46,477 nucleotides of DNA, taken from IMG/VR virus record IMGVR_UViG_3300009285_001791, positions 1 through 46,477 of that record; one strand, written 5' to 3'. The notes under the pieces are model-generated. The model saw nothing but the letters and a program-made list of their open reading frames with translations. It made no database searches and had not been told where the DNA came from. Source of the stretch: a virus. Positions 6,705 to 16,668 of the stretch are shown here, one piece after another; the first letter of the stretch is position 1; each line of letters begins with the position of its first letter. A program made the translations under genes and the position numbers.

Positions 6705-7097
6705 ATTGACGTGTTGGTGGCCGAGAAGGTCATGGGATGGCATAAGGATTACTCCTGGTGGGCTAATGCTGAAGGCGATTGGATGGAAAAAATCGAAGCT
6801 GAAGAGTACGAGCCTGGTTTTAATCCGTCCGAGGACATCGCGTCCGCATGGCAGGTGGTGGAGAAGTTATTTAGAGTACACAAAATGACATTCTCCATCA
6901 CCCTAAAGGATGGCGATGGATGGGAGGCAGAACTTGCTGGGTGGGTAAATGGTATCAGCGATATAGATACTTGGGGACATCACGACGAGGGATCGGAGGT
7001 ATCATTTAGAGGTGAATCAAGCCGCCAAGAGACGGCGCCCCTTGCGATCTGTCTCGCCGCACTAAAGGCGGTAGGAGCGCAGGTACTCCTTGCCTAA
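6687..7097 (+). CDS. Phage ABA-sandwich domain protein (BC1872-like)
   Basis: 136 residues. The order REIDVLVAEKVMGW, then FNPSEDIASAWQVVEKL, then a strand region and LAICLAALKAVGAQ fits the small phage ABA-sandwich family of unknown function. The ATG at 6687 follows GAGGGG and sits at the repeat junction; the ATG at 6669 is less likely. The family is often early or accessory, so its place next to the portal is unusual. Confidence 0.65.
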   Translation: MMTNREIDVLVAEKVMGWHKDYSWWANAEGDWMEKIEAEEYEPGFNPSEDIASAWQVVEKLFRVHKMTFSITLKDGDGWEAELAGWVNGISDIDTWGHHDEGSEVSFRGESSRQETAPLAICLAALKAVGAQVLLA

Positions 7098-7323
7098 CGA
7101 TTACGCGGGCATAGCGGGAGAGATCGCTGACGAGGTGCAGAAGGTCACTGAGGGTATTCTGTCGGCCTTCAGGAGCAGGCCACAGTCGCAGGACAAGCTA
7201 CGGGGACAGTTCGAGGAAGCAAAGCAAACGCCAGAGGGCGTGATGGAGATGAACGAGGCTGACCCAGAGGAGTATGCGCGGCAGGTGCAGTTAGCGGTGG
7301 AGAGGGAGAGACGGCGTGAGTGA
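7090..7323 (+). CDS. Small charged hypothetical protein
   Basis: 77 residues from a TTG start that overlaps the previous gene, with TAGGAG-type sequence upstream. It is helical, Glu/Gln/Arg-rich and ends ERERRRE. It may be a small structural or chaperone-like protein of the portal region. No family is recognised. Confidence 0.6.
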   Translation: MPNDYAGIAGEIADEVQKVTEGILSAFRSRPQSQDKLRGQFEEAKQTPEGVMEMNEADPEEYARQVQLAVERERRRE

Positions 7324-7489
7324 CCTTGAAGATGCCATAAGGTTGATGGACATCAGTGAGCTGGGATGGGATACAGCAAATGTTTATGAGCGGCACTTGG
7401 AGGAATTATTTACCGATGTTCGTTTGGGGAAAAAGTTTCTAAAACTCTTGAAGGAGAGACAGAAAGCATTGGGGGTTAATCGGACGTGA
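7316..7489 (+). CDS. Small helical hypothetical protein, 57 residues
   Basis: GTG start inside the end of the previous gene and a stop overlapping the next GTG (GTGA). The product (MSDLEDAIRLMDISELGW...) is helical with a basic end. Coupling on both sides is the main support. Confidence 0.6.
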   Translation: MSDLEDAIRLMDISELGWDTANVYERHLEELFTDVRLGKKFLKLLKERQKALGVNRT

Positions 7490-7833
7490 ACAGAGCACAG
7501 CGTAAGCGCGAGGGCATCCCGGTGAACGTCCCGCTATTGGGGCAATCGGTGAAGACTTTTATTTGCAGAGCAGGGCACGTCTATGACAGTCCCTCGGCGT
7601 GGCGGTTGGTGGCGCCTGGTATGATGACGGGGCCGATGTGCCCGATCTGCTTTGGGAACTGGATTACCTATTTATTTCCGCAGTGGCCCGCAGAGATGAC
7701 GATTGAGGAAGCCGTGGGACGGGGGCTGCTCAACCCTGCGGTATTGCATCTGGGGGAAGAACTTGAAGATGCTCCTGTCATTGTTGAGTTCCCGCCGCCG
7801 CGCGATGAGTTCAAGCTAGAGGTGACGAAATGA
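7486..7833 (+). CDS. Possible zinc-binding hypothetical protein
   Basis: 115 residues from a GTG. Cys27 and His30 (CRAGHVYDS) and Cys52 and Cys55 (CPICF) form two pairs spaced like a zinc ribbon. The second half is acidic and Pro-rich. It is coupled to the genes on both sides. Its role in a head-gene cluster is unknown. Confidence 0.65.
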   Translation: MNRAQRKREGIPVNVPLLGQSVKTFICRAGHVYDSPSAWRLVAPGMMTGPMCPICFGNWITYLFPQWPAEMTIEEAVGRGLLNPAVLHLGEELEDAPVIVEFPPPRDEFKLEVTK

Positions 7834-9719
7834 CGAACCAGTTTGCAAACATGCCATCTGCAACCTATGTGAGTGCAGGCGGGGAGTTTGGGACCCCTGG
7901 CGGTGCTCCCCCAGCGAGCTACAATGAGGGCTTGCCAGCGCCCGTAGCTACACCGAGGCCAGTAGCAGGGTTGGACAACCCCGATCCTTATGCGGCGTTC
8001 AAGGTCGCCTTCCAGAAGGACTATGGCCGAGCTATTACCCAAGAGGAAATGAACCTCAATGAAAGCCTCATCAAGCTCGGTATTTCTAATGATCTCTTTC
8101 GGCTCCTGCCCTTGGATCGGCAGATGGGATTTTCCAGTGACAGGCTAGGAAAGCTCGATAACCCTGATCTACAGCGGCTCATCGAGCATAACCCACAGGT
8201 AGCAGGGGCGTTTCCTACGAAGTTCTGGGAGAAGTTCTCGAATGACTGGCTGGCGAAGGTCGTGGGGCCGTTCTTGCAGACAGCGAATCCTGGAGAATGG
8301 TCGAACATCGTTACCCAGAACCAGATAGGGGGAGAGGCCGCAGGCGCATTAGCACCGTCATTGCAACCTGGGGCTACGCCTGCGCCCACTTCTACAGCGG
8401 GGGACACCCTTGCGCCTACTGCACGTTCGATTTCGCCCTTGTCGGCAAGGCCAGCAGGGGCAGCGCCGATACAGTCGTTTCAAGAGCCGACGATAGGCCA
8501 GGGGAGCACCAGTCTGGACATTTTCAGGAACACGCTGAATCCCGCACCCACACGGGCGTCTGACGCGCCAGGCACATCGAGACTCATGGCACAAATAGAC
8601 CCTATCACGGGCGAGCCAGTAGAGGGTCAACCTCAACCAGCGCCGGAGCCAGGGCCTCAACCAGGGGCAGCACCGCCTGGCTGGATTGAAAACCCCAACT
8701 ATATTCCTGGGCTAACGCATACGGATAACCCACGGTTCATACGAGCACCTTCAACTCCTACGGGGAGACAGGCCCCTACTGAACAGGAGCAGCGGTACAC
8801 TGAGACACAGATTGCGGCCCTGGAAGCCCGTATCAAGAATGACGAGGAACAACTGGCCCAAGCCAAGCAGAATAACGACTTTAACCAGCAGTTTCTTATT
8901 CAGCAGCGGCTTGATAAGTTGCAAGCTGATCTTCAGAACTACACTCTTCAGCGAGACCAACTGACGCAGCGACAGGCTGAGTTCGGGGCTACCGCTGGCA
9001 TGAGCGAAGCTGGGCTAACGGGCTACTACGGCGGCGCTCCAACGATGCAACGGGAGCAGCAGACGGCAGATCAAGCGCTGAAGAACTACGCGGCCAAGAT
9101 AGATGCTGCGTACAAGGCGGGGCAGTTATCATTGCAGGATCGCAATGCTGCGCTACAAGAAGCACAGTTCAAGTTCGGCGTGGAGCGAGACCCGGCATCG
9201 GCGTTCACCAAGACGTACAATGCGGCTGCGCTCTCTACGCCTGGGGGTGCACAGGGAGCGCCGAGCCAAGGAGCAACGGTGCAGGGAGCGGCGGCTCCGA
9301 TAGCGGCGGGGGAACAGTGGATTAAGTTTGACCCAGCGACAGGGAAGGTAGGCTATGCGCCTGCTGGCACCCCTGGGTATGAACCTAACGGAGTACAGCG
9401 GACAATGGATAATGCTCCCACGGGGCTTGCTACGACCGCTACGCCCTTGACCACACAGCAAGCCTTCAGGGGCAATGCGAACCTCGCAGCGCCCATTCGG
9501 AAGATTGCGGGCACTGAGGGAGACTTCCAGTTGCCGAACTATGCCAGCCTTGAACGGCTGTTGCCTTCTCAGCGGGAGCAGGTAGGAGCGGGGCTGAAGA
9601 CAATGGGGTATAACCCAGAGGACGTGATTGAGCAGAGCAGGAGACTGACGACCACGACAGCGCCGTCGCGGAGTTCGTACAGCAGGGGTAGCCAGAGGAA
9701 GAGGCCAAGCCTGATATGA
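7830..9719 (+). CDS. Large virion-associated protein, Ala/Pro/Gln-rich with coiled coil
   Basis: 629 residues between portal and scaffold. The N-terminal domain includes FKVAFQKDYGRAITQEEMNL. Low-complexity Pro/Ala/Thr stretches follow, then a long coiled coil at about residues 305-385 (TQIAALEARIKNDEEQLAQA). Its place and its overlap with the next giant gene (ATGA) suggest the two act together, perhaps as internal proteins released with the DNA. No catalytic motif was found. Confidence 0.65.
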   Translation: MTNQFANMPSATYVSAGGEFGTPGGAPPASYNEGLPAPVATPRPVAGLDNPDPYAAFKVAFQKDYGRAITQEEMNLNESLIKLGISNDLFRLLPLDRQMGFSSDRLGKLDNPDLQRLIEHNPQVAGAFPTKFWEKFSNDWLAKVVGPFLQTANPGEWSNIVTQNQIGGEAAGALAPSLQPGATPAPTSTAGDTLAPTARSISPLSARPAGAAPIQSFQEPTIGQGSTSLDIFRNTLNPAPTRASDAPGTSRLMAQIDPITGEPVEGQPQPAPEPGPQPGAAPPGWIENPNYIPGLTHTDNPRFIRAPSTPTGRQAPTEQEQRYTETQIAALEARIKNDEEQLAQAKQNNDFNQQFLIQQRLDKLQADLQNYTLQRDQLTQRQAEFGATAGMSEAGLTGYYGGAPTMQREQQTADQALKNYAAKIDAAYKAGQLSLQDRNAALQEAQFKFGVERDPASAFTKTYNAAALSTPGGAQGAPSQGATVQGAAAPIAAGEQWIKFDPATGKVGYAPAGTPGYEPNGVQRTMDNAPTGLATTATPLTTQQAFRGNANLAAPIRKIAGTEGDFQLPNYASLERLLPSQREQVGAGLKTMGYNPEDVIEQSRRLTTTTAPSRSSYSRGSQRKRPSLI

Positions 9720-12700
9720 CGCTTGCGCCGACCCGTTCGAGGAACTGGACGGACTTTGATCCTGATAGTGGCACGTTCCTAGACCAGGATACGGGCCAGC
9801 GGGTCAATCCTGACGGAAGTCCTGCGATGCCAGCTCCGATAGCGGCTGTTAGCCCTGAGCCGTATGTGCCGCCTGAACAGTCAGCGCCTTATCTGTTTCC
9901 TCCTGTGCAAGAGCCGCCTTCCGCTTTGCGTCCGCCAATGGCAGCACGTGAGGCCGTGTTCCGTGAGGCTGCTACTGCGAACGCGGGCAGTCCTGCCGCG
10001 GAAGCTATCAAGGGCGCTGTTCAGGATTACGGTATCCCCGCGCTAGAACGCTTTGAGTCGGGAGCTAGGCCGATTAGGGAAGGCTACATAGACCCCATCG
10101 GCCAGAAGCTGGATAGAGCAGCGGCAGGAGCAGCAGCGCGGCTTGAAGTCGATAAGCGGAAGTCCACGAAGCGGCCACTGGGTGATTTGGAGCAGCGTCC
10201 TGGGGAGAGCCTTGACGACTATGAGCAGCGTATCTTTGACACCAACCCGCCTGAGCTAATGCCTGGCGCTATAGGGATTGCGAGGGCTATTCTTGACCCT
10301 TTCAACGTGGTTGGGGCTGAGGGCCAGATCGTCCGTGGTGGGGCCAAGGCAATCCGTGGGGCTGGTCAACTTGCTACCAAGGGGGCTAAGGGCGTTTCGG
10401 AGGCTGCTGGCCCTGCGCTGCGGGAGCTGGCACAGGCCGAGGTGGGATTGATAAACCTCGGTGGTGCAGAGGAAGAAGTCCTGCGGAACACTCTCGCATC
10501 TTTGCGCAAGGAACTGCTGGCGGCTACCCCTGAAGATGCACCTAGTCTAGTGCAACGCATCGAAGCACTGAAGGCGCAACTCCCTGAATCCTTATCTCCC
10601 CCATCTGCTGCGGAGTCTCCCCCCAAAGCAGCGGCAGAGCGTGGTGCGATTGGCGGTGCAAAAGAGCCTTGGCAGATGAGTCCTACTGAGTTAAGAACTG
10701 CTCAGGGCATCGCTAAAGTATCTGAGCAAGAGGCAGATATTAAAGCATTGGGGACAGACGGTGCGAAAGAGTGGAATCGCCTTCAGAGACTCGCTAATAG
10801 GGCTACAGAAAGTGAAGCGACTCGGCTGGCGCAGCAAGAAATTGACCGCATATCTGCTGCGTTTACCCCAGAACAAGAACGACTGTTATTCGGTATCGGA
10901 GAGACTGGCCCCACCGTAGAGGATTACGGTGACTTTTATAATGCCCTTGATAGACTTAATTTCGATAACGAAGAATCGCTTGGCAATTCATTGAAGCAGG
11001 CCATTACCAAAGCAAAACCTGGCGAGGTTCCTGATACTCACGAAGCTCAGATCGCCCTTGCACAGATTCGCTATGCTCACGAACATGGTCGAGAACTCGG
11101 TTTTGATATGTCCAAAGTATCTGAAGCGGCTTTACGTGGGGCAGCTAGCAGATTTCGTGATCCTGAAGACGCAGCATTCATGTTGCGTGACTACCGACTT
11201 GGTGCAGGAAAGGCCGCCGAGTTATCTCCACCTCTTACTGCTTCGGAGCCTCCCCGCGGACCTGATCTCCCCGCGGGCGAGGCCCCAGCGCCACTGACGC
11301 CCGAAGAGCTACGGCGGGCGATGGATGCGGGTGTGAAGCTAGACCCGAACCCCGATGTGGTGCGGGCCGCGCTGGAAGGCAAGGGATTTCCCTATAGTGT
11401 ATCCACGAGTGCAAAAGAGGTTGGCCTTACCCCCGAAGGCATGGAGATACCCCGCTACTACAGTGAACAGCGTAATACGGCTGCGCTCTACAACGCAGCG
11501 CAGGATACCATCGCCATCGAGGGTGACGTGAATGCTTCAATAGGTCGCCTCGCGGCGATTGAACGCTGGACAGATAATGAGGTTATGCAGTCTGTCCATG
11601 TGCTGAAGGCGATCAAGGGAGACCTTGCGGCGCACCAAGAATGGCTAAAGGTTATGGATCAGCATGGCCTCATAGGTGGCCGTGAAACGCAGGCATGGTC
11701 GGTAATTGGTAGATTCTCTGAGGAAGGGATGATGCTGGCCGCGGAACGAATGCGGCAGCGGGCTGCGCTGGCTGGCGGGAAGAAGGCCACTCCGATTATC
11801 GAACAACGGATTGCGAAGGCAGCAGAGTCGGAGATCACCCAACAGGCCGAAGCAGCGAGCGCAAAGGTGCTTGCGGAGGCTGAGTCAGAGCTAGCCAAGG
11901 CACGGAAGCGAATTGCTCAGTTGGAGAACAAACCTGTCCGGGTATCGGCCTTGCGCGCTCAGATTGACGCTATTTTCGGTGGGCAGGCTGGTGGTGGACG
12001 GTTCGCTGCCGATACTGTTTCCTACGAAACCTCTGAGCAGTTCCTTGAACGCGCCAAAGTAATTGCTGCAATGGATTCTGGGCCAGAACAGGAAGCCCTG
12101 AAACGTGCATTGCTCAATGAACTCGATCAGACTTCTGGAAAAGAGGCCCGTGCTTTGGCCGCGCAAGCCGCTGCTGACAAGAGGCGATTCACTGGCCCCA
12201 AGGCTACCCCAGAGGAAAAACTGGCAGAGAGAGCACAGGCCAAGGAACTCAATAACCTGAAACTGCTCACTGAGAATATCATCCCTGAAGCGAGGTTAAG
12301 GGCTGCTCGAACCAAGGCACAGACGTTACTCCGTCTGAAGCAGACCACGGCGAAGAATGGCTTGGCGCTCCCCGATGTGCTGGCGCAGAGCTTTATGGAC
12401 AGAGCTAACATCATTGCCGATATGCCCGCTGGGATGCAGCAGGATAGGAAGTACGCTGAGTTCATGCAGGACGTGGCTAATCTGTTGCCACCGCCGAAGT
12501 GGGGGCTAGCACTCGATCTCTGGGGCATCCCTACAACGCTCAAAACGATGTGGGACGGGGGCTACATGCTCCGCCAAGGGGCGCTGCTTGGGGCGCGTAA
12601 CCCTGACGTGTGGCTCAAGACCTGGGGGCCGATGCTCAAAAGTATGGGGTTCAAGTACCCCAAGTGGACACGCGGCTCAAAAAGGCCATCTTGGGAGACC

Positions 12701-14725
12701 TGGGGCGGTTCTGAGTACGCCGAGCAAATCCAAGACCAACTAGCAACTAGGCCGTTAGCGAACGTTGCTAAAGAGATGGGAATTATCTTTGACGAGATCG
12801 GGTCTCCCAACGAGTTCTTTTCAAGCAAAATTGCCGAGAAGGTGCCGGGGGTGAAGGGTTCGCAGCGCTCATTCGTTGTTCCCGGAAACTGGCTGCGTAA
12901 TGGCTCTATTGATAAGCGCATCAAAGAATGGTTGCGCGCTGCCAATGGGGGGCAAGAGTGGGACTTAGCCGCACATCCTATAAACTCGATTGCCGATCTT
13001 ACCGCCGCCACCAAGGGGGCCGTTACGGAGCAGTATGCGAGGGATAACGCCTTGCTCTACAACGCCCTGTCGGGCAAGTCGAATATCCAATGGCTTAGAA
13101 AGCGCCCCGCACCGTTGGGACTGCCCTTCTTTGCGCCAGGGTGGGCGCTCTCTATCCCAGAGGCAGCAGGACGCACCGTATTCAGTCCTGGCGCTCGCAA
13201 AGAGGGAGCGCGGGTGCTGGCTGGCTACTTCGGCTTTGTAACGGGGGCAGAGATGCTTGGCGACCTAGCGGGCATCTGGGATGCGGAGCTTGACCCTCGT
13301 AGCAGCAACTTCGGCAAGGTGCGCTGGAAGGGCACAATGGAGTACACCGATCCGACGCTTGGCATGGCAGGTTGGTTACGGCTTACCGCGCAACTTGCAC
13401 CCACGCAAAATGAGCAGGGAGTGTGGGGACAATATCACAAAACGACTTCAGGGAATCTTGTGCCGCAGCCGTGGACGGAGACGCTTTTTAGCCATTTTCT
13501 CAGAGGTAAGCTGCATCCCTATCCTGGGGAAATGTGGTCTTGGGCCGAGGGTCACAACATTGTTGGTGAGAAGCGTATATTCAGCGGACTGAACGGTGAA
13601 ACTGCCCTGAGTATTCTTAATACGGCTAAGAGCCTCTTTGCGCCGTTGACTCCCACGGATGTGACTGAAGGCTTGATTAACGATGGGTTGACGGGTGCGG
13701 TGCTTTCTACATCGAGCATTGTGGGCCTGAATACACAGAGTTACAGCACCTTCAGCGATGCTCAACAGAAGATCACGGACGGCATGTTCCCTGGGCAGCA
13801 ATACAAACAGCTTGATCGTGGGCAACGGAATCAGGTGAATGACAGTGCCGAAATTAAACTGCTGGTTGACCAGATGGAGTCACGGAAGGTAGATATTCGT
13901 GACCGTACACAAGACCGCTATGATCGGTATAGCGTCGTCAAGGACGAGCTTGAAGTCGGCACCGAGGCGACTGCTACAAGGCCAGCGGTGCCAGGACTAA
14001 GGGACTTCATTGAAGCGGGTATGACGGGCGAAAAGTTAAGAAAGGAAATACAGGACTTCAAGCAAAACCGTTATCGGGCAGCGCGTGACCTTCTGACTGA
14101 GGACGTGCTTGCCTACTCTACGCAACACGGCGAGATCAAACTGCACGATGTTTTTGCCCAGATGTGGTTAGACACGCCACTTGAACAGGATTTACAGACT
14201 GGCATCTTTAATTACAAGAAGCAAGATATTGAGCGAGCGAGAATCTTGGAACAGGCCCAGGATTCCCTGAAGGCTGCTGGCCGAGACAGTAGCTACATCA
14301 CGACTGTGGGAGAGGGAACTTTCCGTAAGAAGTCGTACAAAGACCCCGTTGTTGCAAAGGCATTGGAGGAATACGACAAAGACCAGGAGACGCTGCGGCC
14401 CTACTGGGAGGCCAGGGACGTGCTACAGAAGGCTATCCCCGCGTATGCGAAGGCGCAGCGAGAGCACGATGCTCTTGCTGGTCGGCCCGCAGATCAGGCT
14501 GAGTTTGACCGCACCGACTATATGTGGCGGCTGTACCAGCGCGATCTTGATGGCGATGAGTACCATGATGGCGAGAAAATGAAACTGCGTCGGAACAAGG
14601 CTAACGGGATTCAGGCAGCGGGAGAGAAGTGGGGCTACTTTGGGGCCTTAGCACCGTTAGGGCAACAATCCATGAAGTCGATGGTGCCGCAGTTGCCACA
14701 GCTATCACAGCAGTCAATGCGATGA
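9716..14725 (+). CDS. Giant 1669-residue protein, probable internal/polyvalent virion protein
   Basis: Largest gene in the window. It has a Pro-rich N-terminus, long Ala/Glu/Lys helical stretches with coiled coil (about residues 690-750), and an aromatic domain near residues 930-975 (LWGIPTTLKTMWDGGYMLRQ). A globular part (PLGLPFFAPGWALSIPEAAG) and a charged helical tail follow. This architecture resembles large polyvalent or internal ejection proteins of short-tailed phages. Lying before the capsid gene, it is not a normal tape measure. It is one continuous frame with no frameshift. No enzyme motif could be assigned by eye. Confidence 0.65.
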   Translation: MTLAPTRSRNWTDFDPDSGTFLDQDTGQRVNPDGSPAMPAPIAAVSPEPYVPPEQSAPYLFPPVQEPPSALRPPMAAREAVFREAATANAGSPAAEAIKGAVQDYGIPALERFESGARPIREGYIDPIGQKLDRAAAGAAARLEVDKRKSTKRPLGDLEQRPGESLDDYEQRIFDTNPPELMPGAIGIARAILDPFNVVGAEGQIVRGGAKAIRGAGQLATKGAKGVSEAAGPALRELAQAEVGLINLGGAEEEVLRNTLASLRKELLAATPEDAPSLVQRIEALKAQLPESLSPPSAAESPPKAAAERGAIGGAKEPWQMSPTELRTAQGIAKVSEQEADIKALGTDGAKEWNRLQRLANRATESEATRLAQQEIDRISAAFTPEQERLLFGIGETGPTVEDYGDFYNALDRLNFDNEESLGNSLKQAITKAKPGEVPDTHEAQIALAQIRYAHEHGRELGFDMSKVSEAALRGAASRFRDPEDAAFMLRDYRLGAGKAAELSPPLTASEPPRGPDLPAGEAPAPLTPEELRRAMDAGVKLDPNPDVVRAALEGKGFPYSVSTSAKEVGLTPEGMEIPRYYSEQRNTAALYNAAQDTIAIEGDVNASIGRLAAIERWTDNEVMQSVHVLKAIKGDLAAHQEWLKVMDQHGLIGGRETQAWSVIGRFSEEGMMLAAERMRQRAALAGGKKATPIIEQRIAKAAESEITQQAEAASAKVLAEAESELAKARKRIAQLENKPVRVSALRAQIDAIFGGQAGGGRFAADTVSYETSEQFLERAKVIAAMDSGPEQEALKRALLNELDQTSGKEARALAAQAAADKRRFTGPKATPEEKLAERAQAKELNNLKLLTENIIPEARLRAARTKAQTLLRLKQTTAKNGLALPDVLAQSFMDRANIIADMPAGMQQDRKYAEFMQDVANLLPPPKWGLALDLWGIPTTLKTMWDGGYMLRQGALLGARNPDVWLKTWGPMLKSMGFKYPKWTRGSKRPSWETWGGSEYAEQIQDQLATRPLANVAKEMGIIFDEIGSPNEFFSSKIAEKVPGVKGSQRSFVVPGNWLRNGSIDKRIKEWLRAANGGQEWDLAAHPINSIADLTAATKGAVTEQYARDNALLYNALSGKSNIQWLRKRPAPLGLPFFAPGWALSIPEAAGRTVFSPGARKEGARVLAGYFGFVTGAEMLGDLAGIWDAELDPRSSNFGKVRWKGTMEYTDPTLGMAGWLRLTAQLAPTQNEQGVWGQYHKTTSGNLVPQPWTETLFSHFLRGKLHPYPGEMWSWAEGHNIVGEKRIFSGLNGETALSILNTAKSLFAPLTPTDVTEGLINDGLTGAVLSTSSIVGLNTQSYSTFSDAQQKITDGMFPGQQYKQLDRGQRNQVNDSAEIKLLVDQMESRKVDIRDRTQDRYDRYSVVKDELEVGTEATATRPAVPGLRDFIEAGMTGEKLRKEIQDFKQNRYRAARDLLTEDVLAYSTQHGEIKLHDVFAQMWLDTPLEQDLQTGIFNYKKQDIERARILEQAQDSLKAAGRDSSYITTVGEGTFRKKSYKDPVVAKALEEYDKDQETLRPYWEARDVLQKAIPAYAKAQREHDALAGRPADQAEFDRTDYMWRLYQRDLDGDEYHDGEKMKLRRNKANGIQAAGEKWGYFGALAPLGQQSMKSMVPQLPQLSQQSMR

Positions 14726-14892
14726 CCACTGAAGCGATAGCCGAAGTCCTGCCACGGGAGATCATTGAGCAATTGCGGGCCTTCTTTGAGTCTAAAAAGA
14801 TGGGGAGTTTCACTATCCACACCAACGAAAAAGGTGAGATGGTGAAGATCGAGGAAAAAACCTTCATACGGCTTGACAAACTGATTCGCTAG
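14722..14892 (+). CDS. Small hypothetical protein, 56 residues
   Basis: ATG overlapping the stop of the giant gene (ATGA). It has a helical start (EVLPREIIEQLRAFFESKK) and a strand-rich end (GSFTIHTNEKGEMVKIEEK). It is the last gene before the terminator at 14942. Family unknown. Confidence 0.65.
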   Translation: MTTEAIAEVLPREIIEQLRAFFESKKMGSFTIHTNEKGEMVKIEEKTFIRLDKLIR

Positions 14893-14941
14893 GTTCTAAT
14901 CTTATGTAACTTAATAGGTTCCGGGAGAACCAGCACGAACT

Positions 14942-14985
14942 GGCCCCACTTTTAGCGAGCAATCGCTGAGGTGGGGCCTTTTCTA
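14942..14985 (+). terminator. Rho-independent terminator before scaffold and capsid genes
   Basis: GGCCCCAC (14942-14949) pairs with GTGGGGCC (14971-14978). An inner AGCGA-GCAA-TCGCT hairpin lies in the loop, and CTTTTCT follows. It lies between the portal/ejection genes and the scaffold. No promoter was recognised between it and the scaffold start at 15010, so it may be partly read through or processed. Confidence 0.75.
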
Positions 14986-15009
14986 TTACCCGCCATAGGA
15001 GGGCGAGCA

Positions 15010-15780
15010 ATGACAATGGCAGAAGTTGAAGTTGGCGAGCAGGGAGCACCTGGGGCTGACCAGTCTTCCGAGCAGGCTGACCAATCGGCAAAACCAGTTA
15101 CGGTAGAGGCGCTTGTAGAGGCACTGGGGCCTCGTATCGAGCAGATCGTGGCAGATCGTGTCAACGAGAACGGCGCCGCGATCTATCGTGGCCTACAAGG
15201 GCTGCTCGATAGCAAGGTTAATGAGATTCGAGAGCAGTTCGGCGTAGACCGCGAAACCGCTATGGCTATGAAGGAAGCTGCAAGGCGACAGTTGGGCGAT
15301 GAGGACTACGCCATTGTTTCTGCTCAGGCAAAGGCTGAACGCACAGAACAAGAGAATGTTCGGCTTAGGGCGCAGGCTGAGGAAAACAAGAAGGCTCCCG
15401 CTGACGATGATCGGGCAATCGCGCAGCGGTTGTGGGCGGATACCTACCAGGGGCTTTCCAGGAAATACGCCGAGGGCCGTACCGTAGACCTTGCAGTGGC
15501 AATGAAGCGACACGGCAGGGTGATCGAGGATTACCCGGGGCGCACCGCCAACGAAAAGTACCTCAACTGGTACGAGGGCTTTACCAAGGTCGTCAACACC
15601 ATCGAGGACGAACAAGATCAGCAAAAAGATCAGGGCAAGACCGACCTGAACACCACAAGAGGCGGGGCGGGTCCTAAGCCAGATGCCTTAGCTGCTTACA
15701 GGGAAGCTCTCCAGAGCGGCGCTCCGCTTCCTAAACCAAGGGATATAGACGCTGCTACAGCGCGCTTTTCGCAAATGTAG
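15010..15780 (+). CDS. Probable capsid scaffolding protein
   Basis: 256 residues just before the capsid gene. It is highly charged and Gln/Glu/Ala-rich, with a coiled-coil middle (QAKAERTEQENVRLRAQAEE) and a short hydrophilic end, the usual look of a scaffold that shapes the prohead. The ATG at 15010 follows AGGAGG by a good distance; an upstream in-frame ATG would lie in the terminator. The first 25 or so residues are disordered. Confidence 0.75.
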   Translation: MTMAEVEVGEQGAPGADQSSEQADQSAKPVTVEALVEALGPRIEQIVADRVNENGAAIYRGLQGLLDSKVNEIREQFGVDRETAMAMKEAARRQLGDEDYAIVSAQAKAERTEQENVRLRAQAEENKKAPADDDRAIAQRLWADTYQGLSRKYAEGRTVDLAVAMKRHGRVIEDYPGRTANEKYLNWYEGFTKVVNTIEDEQDQQKDQGKTDLNTTRGGAGPKPDALAAYREALQSGAPLPKPRDIDAATARFSQM

Positions 15781-15795
15781 TGAGGAGGCAATCTT

Positions 15796-16668
15796 ATGGC
15801 GAATGTGACCTCGGCCACGGCCGATGTTTTTTTCCAAGAGGTATGGGGGCCTGAGCTTAATCGAGCGGTCGAGTTTGAGACCGTCATCTTTGATATGTTT
15901 GCAGACTGGACGGACAAGGCGGGTTCGAGCGGCGATGTGTTCCACCTCGTCAATCGGCACAACCTTACCGCTAACACCAAGTCTGCGGGCACGGACGCTA
16001 CCCCAGAAGCGATCACTGAGACCGATCAGGACTTCACCGTGTCTACGCACCAGATCGTGGCTCAGGAGATTGAGGACTTCGCAGAGGTGATGTCGAAGTA
16101 CAACATCCGTGCGGAGTACACCGAAGCTGCCAGTTACTCTCTGGCACGAGCACGGGATGTTGGAGCAGCGACACTATTGGATGACAACACTGTGCAGACG
16201 CAGGGCACCCTGGGCGCAGAGTTGTCGGACGACGATCTGCTGTCCGCATGGACACAGCTTCAGAACAGCGCCGCGAAACCGCCTTTTAAGGGCATTGTTT
16301 CTCCTGCTTGCTGGGCTGGACTGCTCAAGATTGAGCGGTTCACGCAGCAGCTCTACAACGGCGACACCACGGGCAAAGCCATCCACGAAGCACAGATCGG
16401 TAAGGTCTACCAGGCGACTTTCTATCAGTCTTCGCTTACGGTGGGAACCGCACCTAGCTCTTCGGGCCATATCTGGGCGGGCGACCATTTCTTCAAGATC
16501 ATTCGGAAACAGCCGAAACAGGACGGGTGGTTGTCCCCGCTGGCGAAAGCCTGGGTAGTGGCTACCGACCAAATCTATGGCGTATTTGAGCGCCAAGAAG
16601 CGGATGAGGCTGCTGCCGTAACCACGACCGCAAGACTTCATGGTGTCCGACTCCAGACAATTAAATGA
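15796..16668 (+). CDS. Major capsid protein
   Basis: 290 residues after the scaffold, with a strong GAGGAGG ribosome site. An N-terminal helix-rich part (FFQEVWGPELNRAVEFETVI) leads to a long helix (NIRAEYTEAASYSLARARDV). The C-terminal half (AKAWVVATDQIYGVFERQEA) looks like the strand-rich A-domain of HK97-fold shell proteins. Name based on position and pattern; the fold is inferred. Confidence 0.8.
   Translation: MANVTSATADVFFQEVWGPELNRAVEFETVIFDMFADWTDKAGSSGDVFHLVNRHNLTANTKSAGTDATPEAITETDQDFTVSTHQIVAQEIEDFAEVMSKYNIRAEYTEAASYSLARARDVGAATLLDDNTVQTQGTLGAELSDDDLLSAWTQLQNSAAKPPFKGIVSPACWAGLLKIERFTQQLYNGDTTGKAIHEAQIGKVYQATFYQSSLTVGTAPSSSGHIWAGDHFFKIIRKQPKQDGWLSPLAKAWVVATDQIYGVFERQEADEAAAVTTTARLHGVRLQTIK

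Noticed and set aside
12127-12543. 138-residue minus-strand ORF inside the giant gene
   Set aside because: Ser/Ala-rich antisense shadow without a ribosome site or motif.
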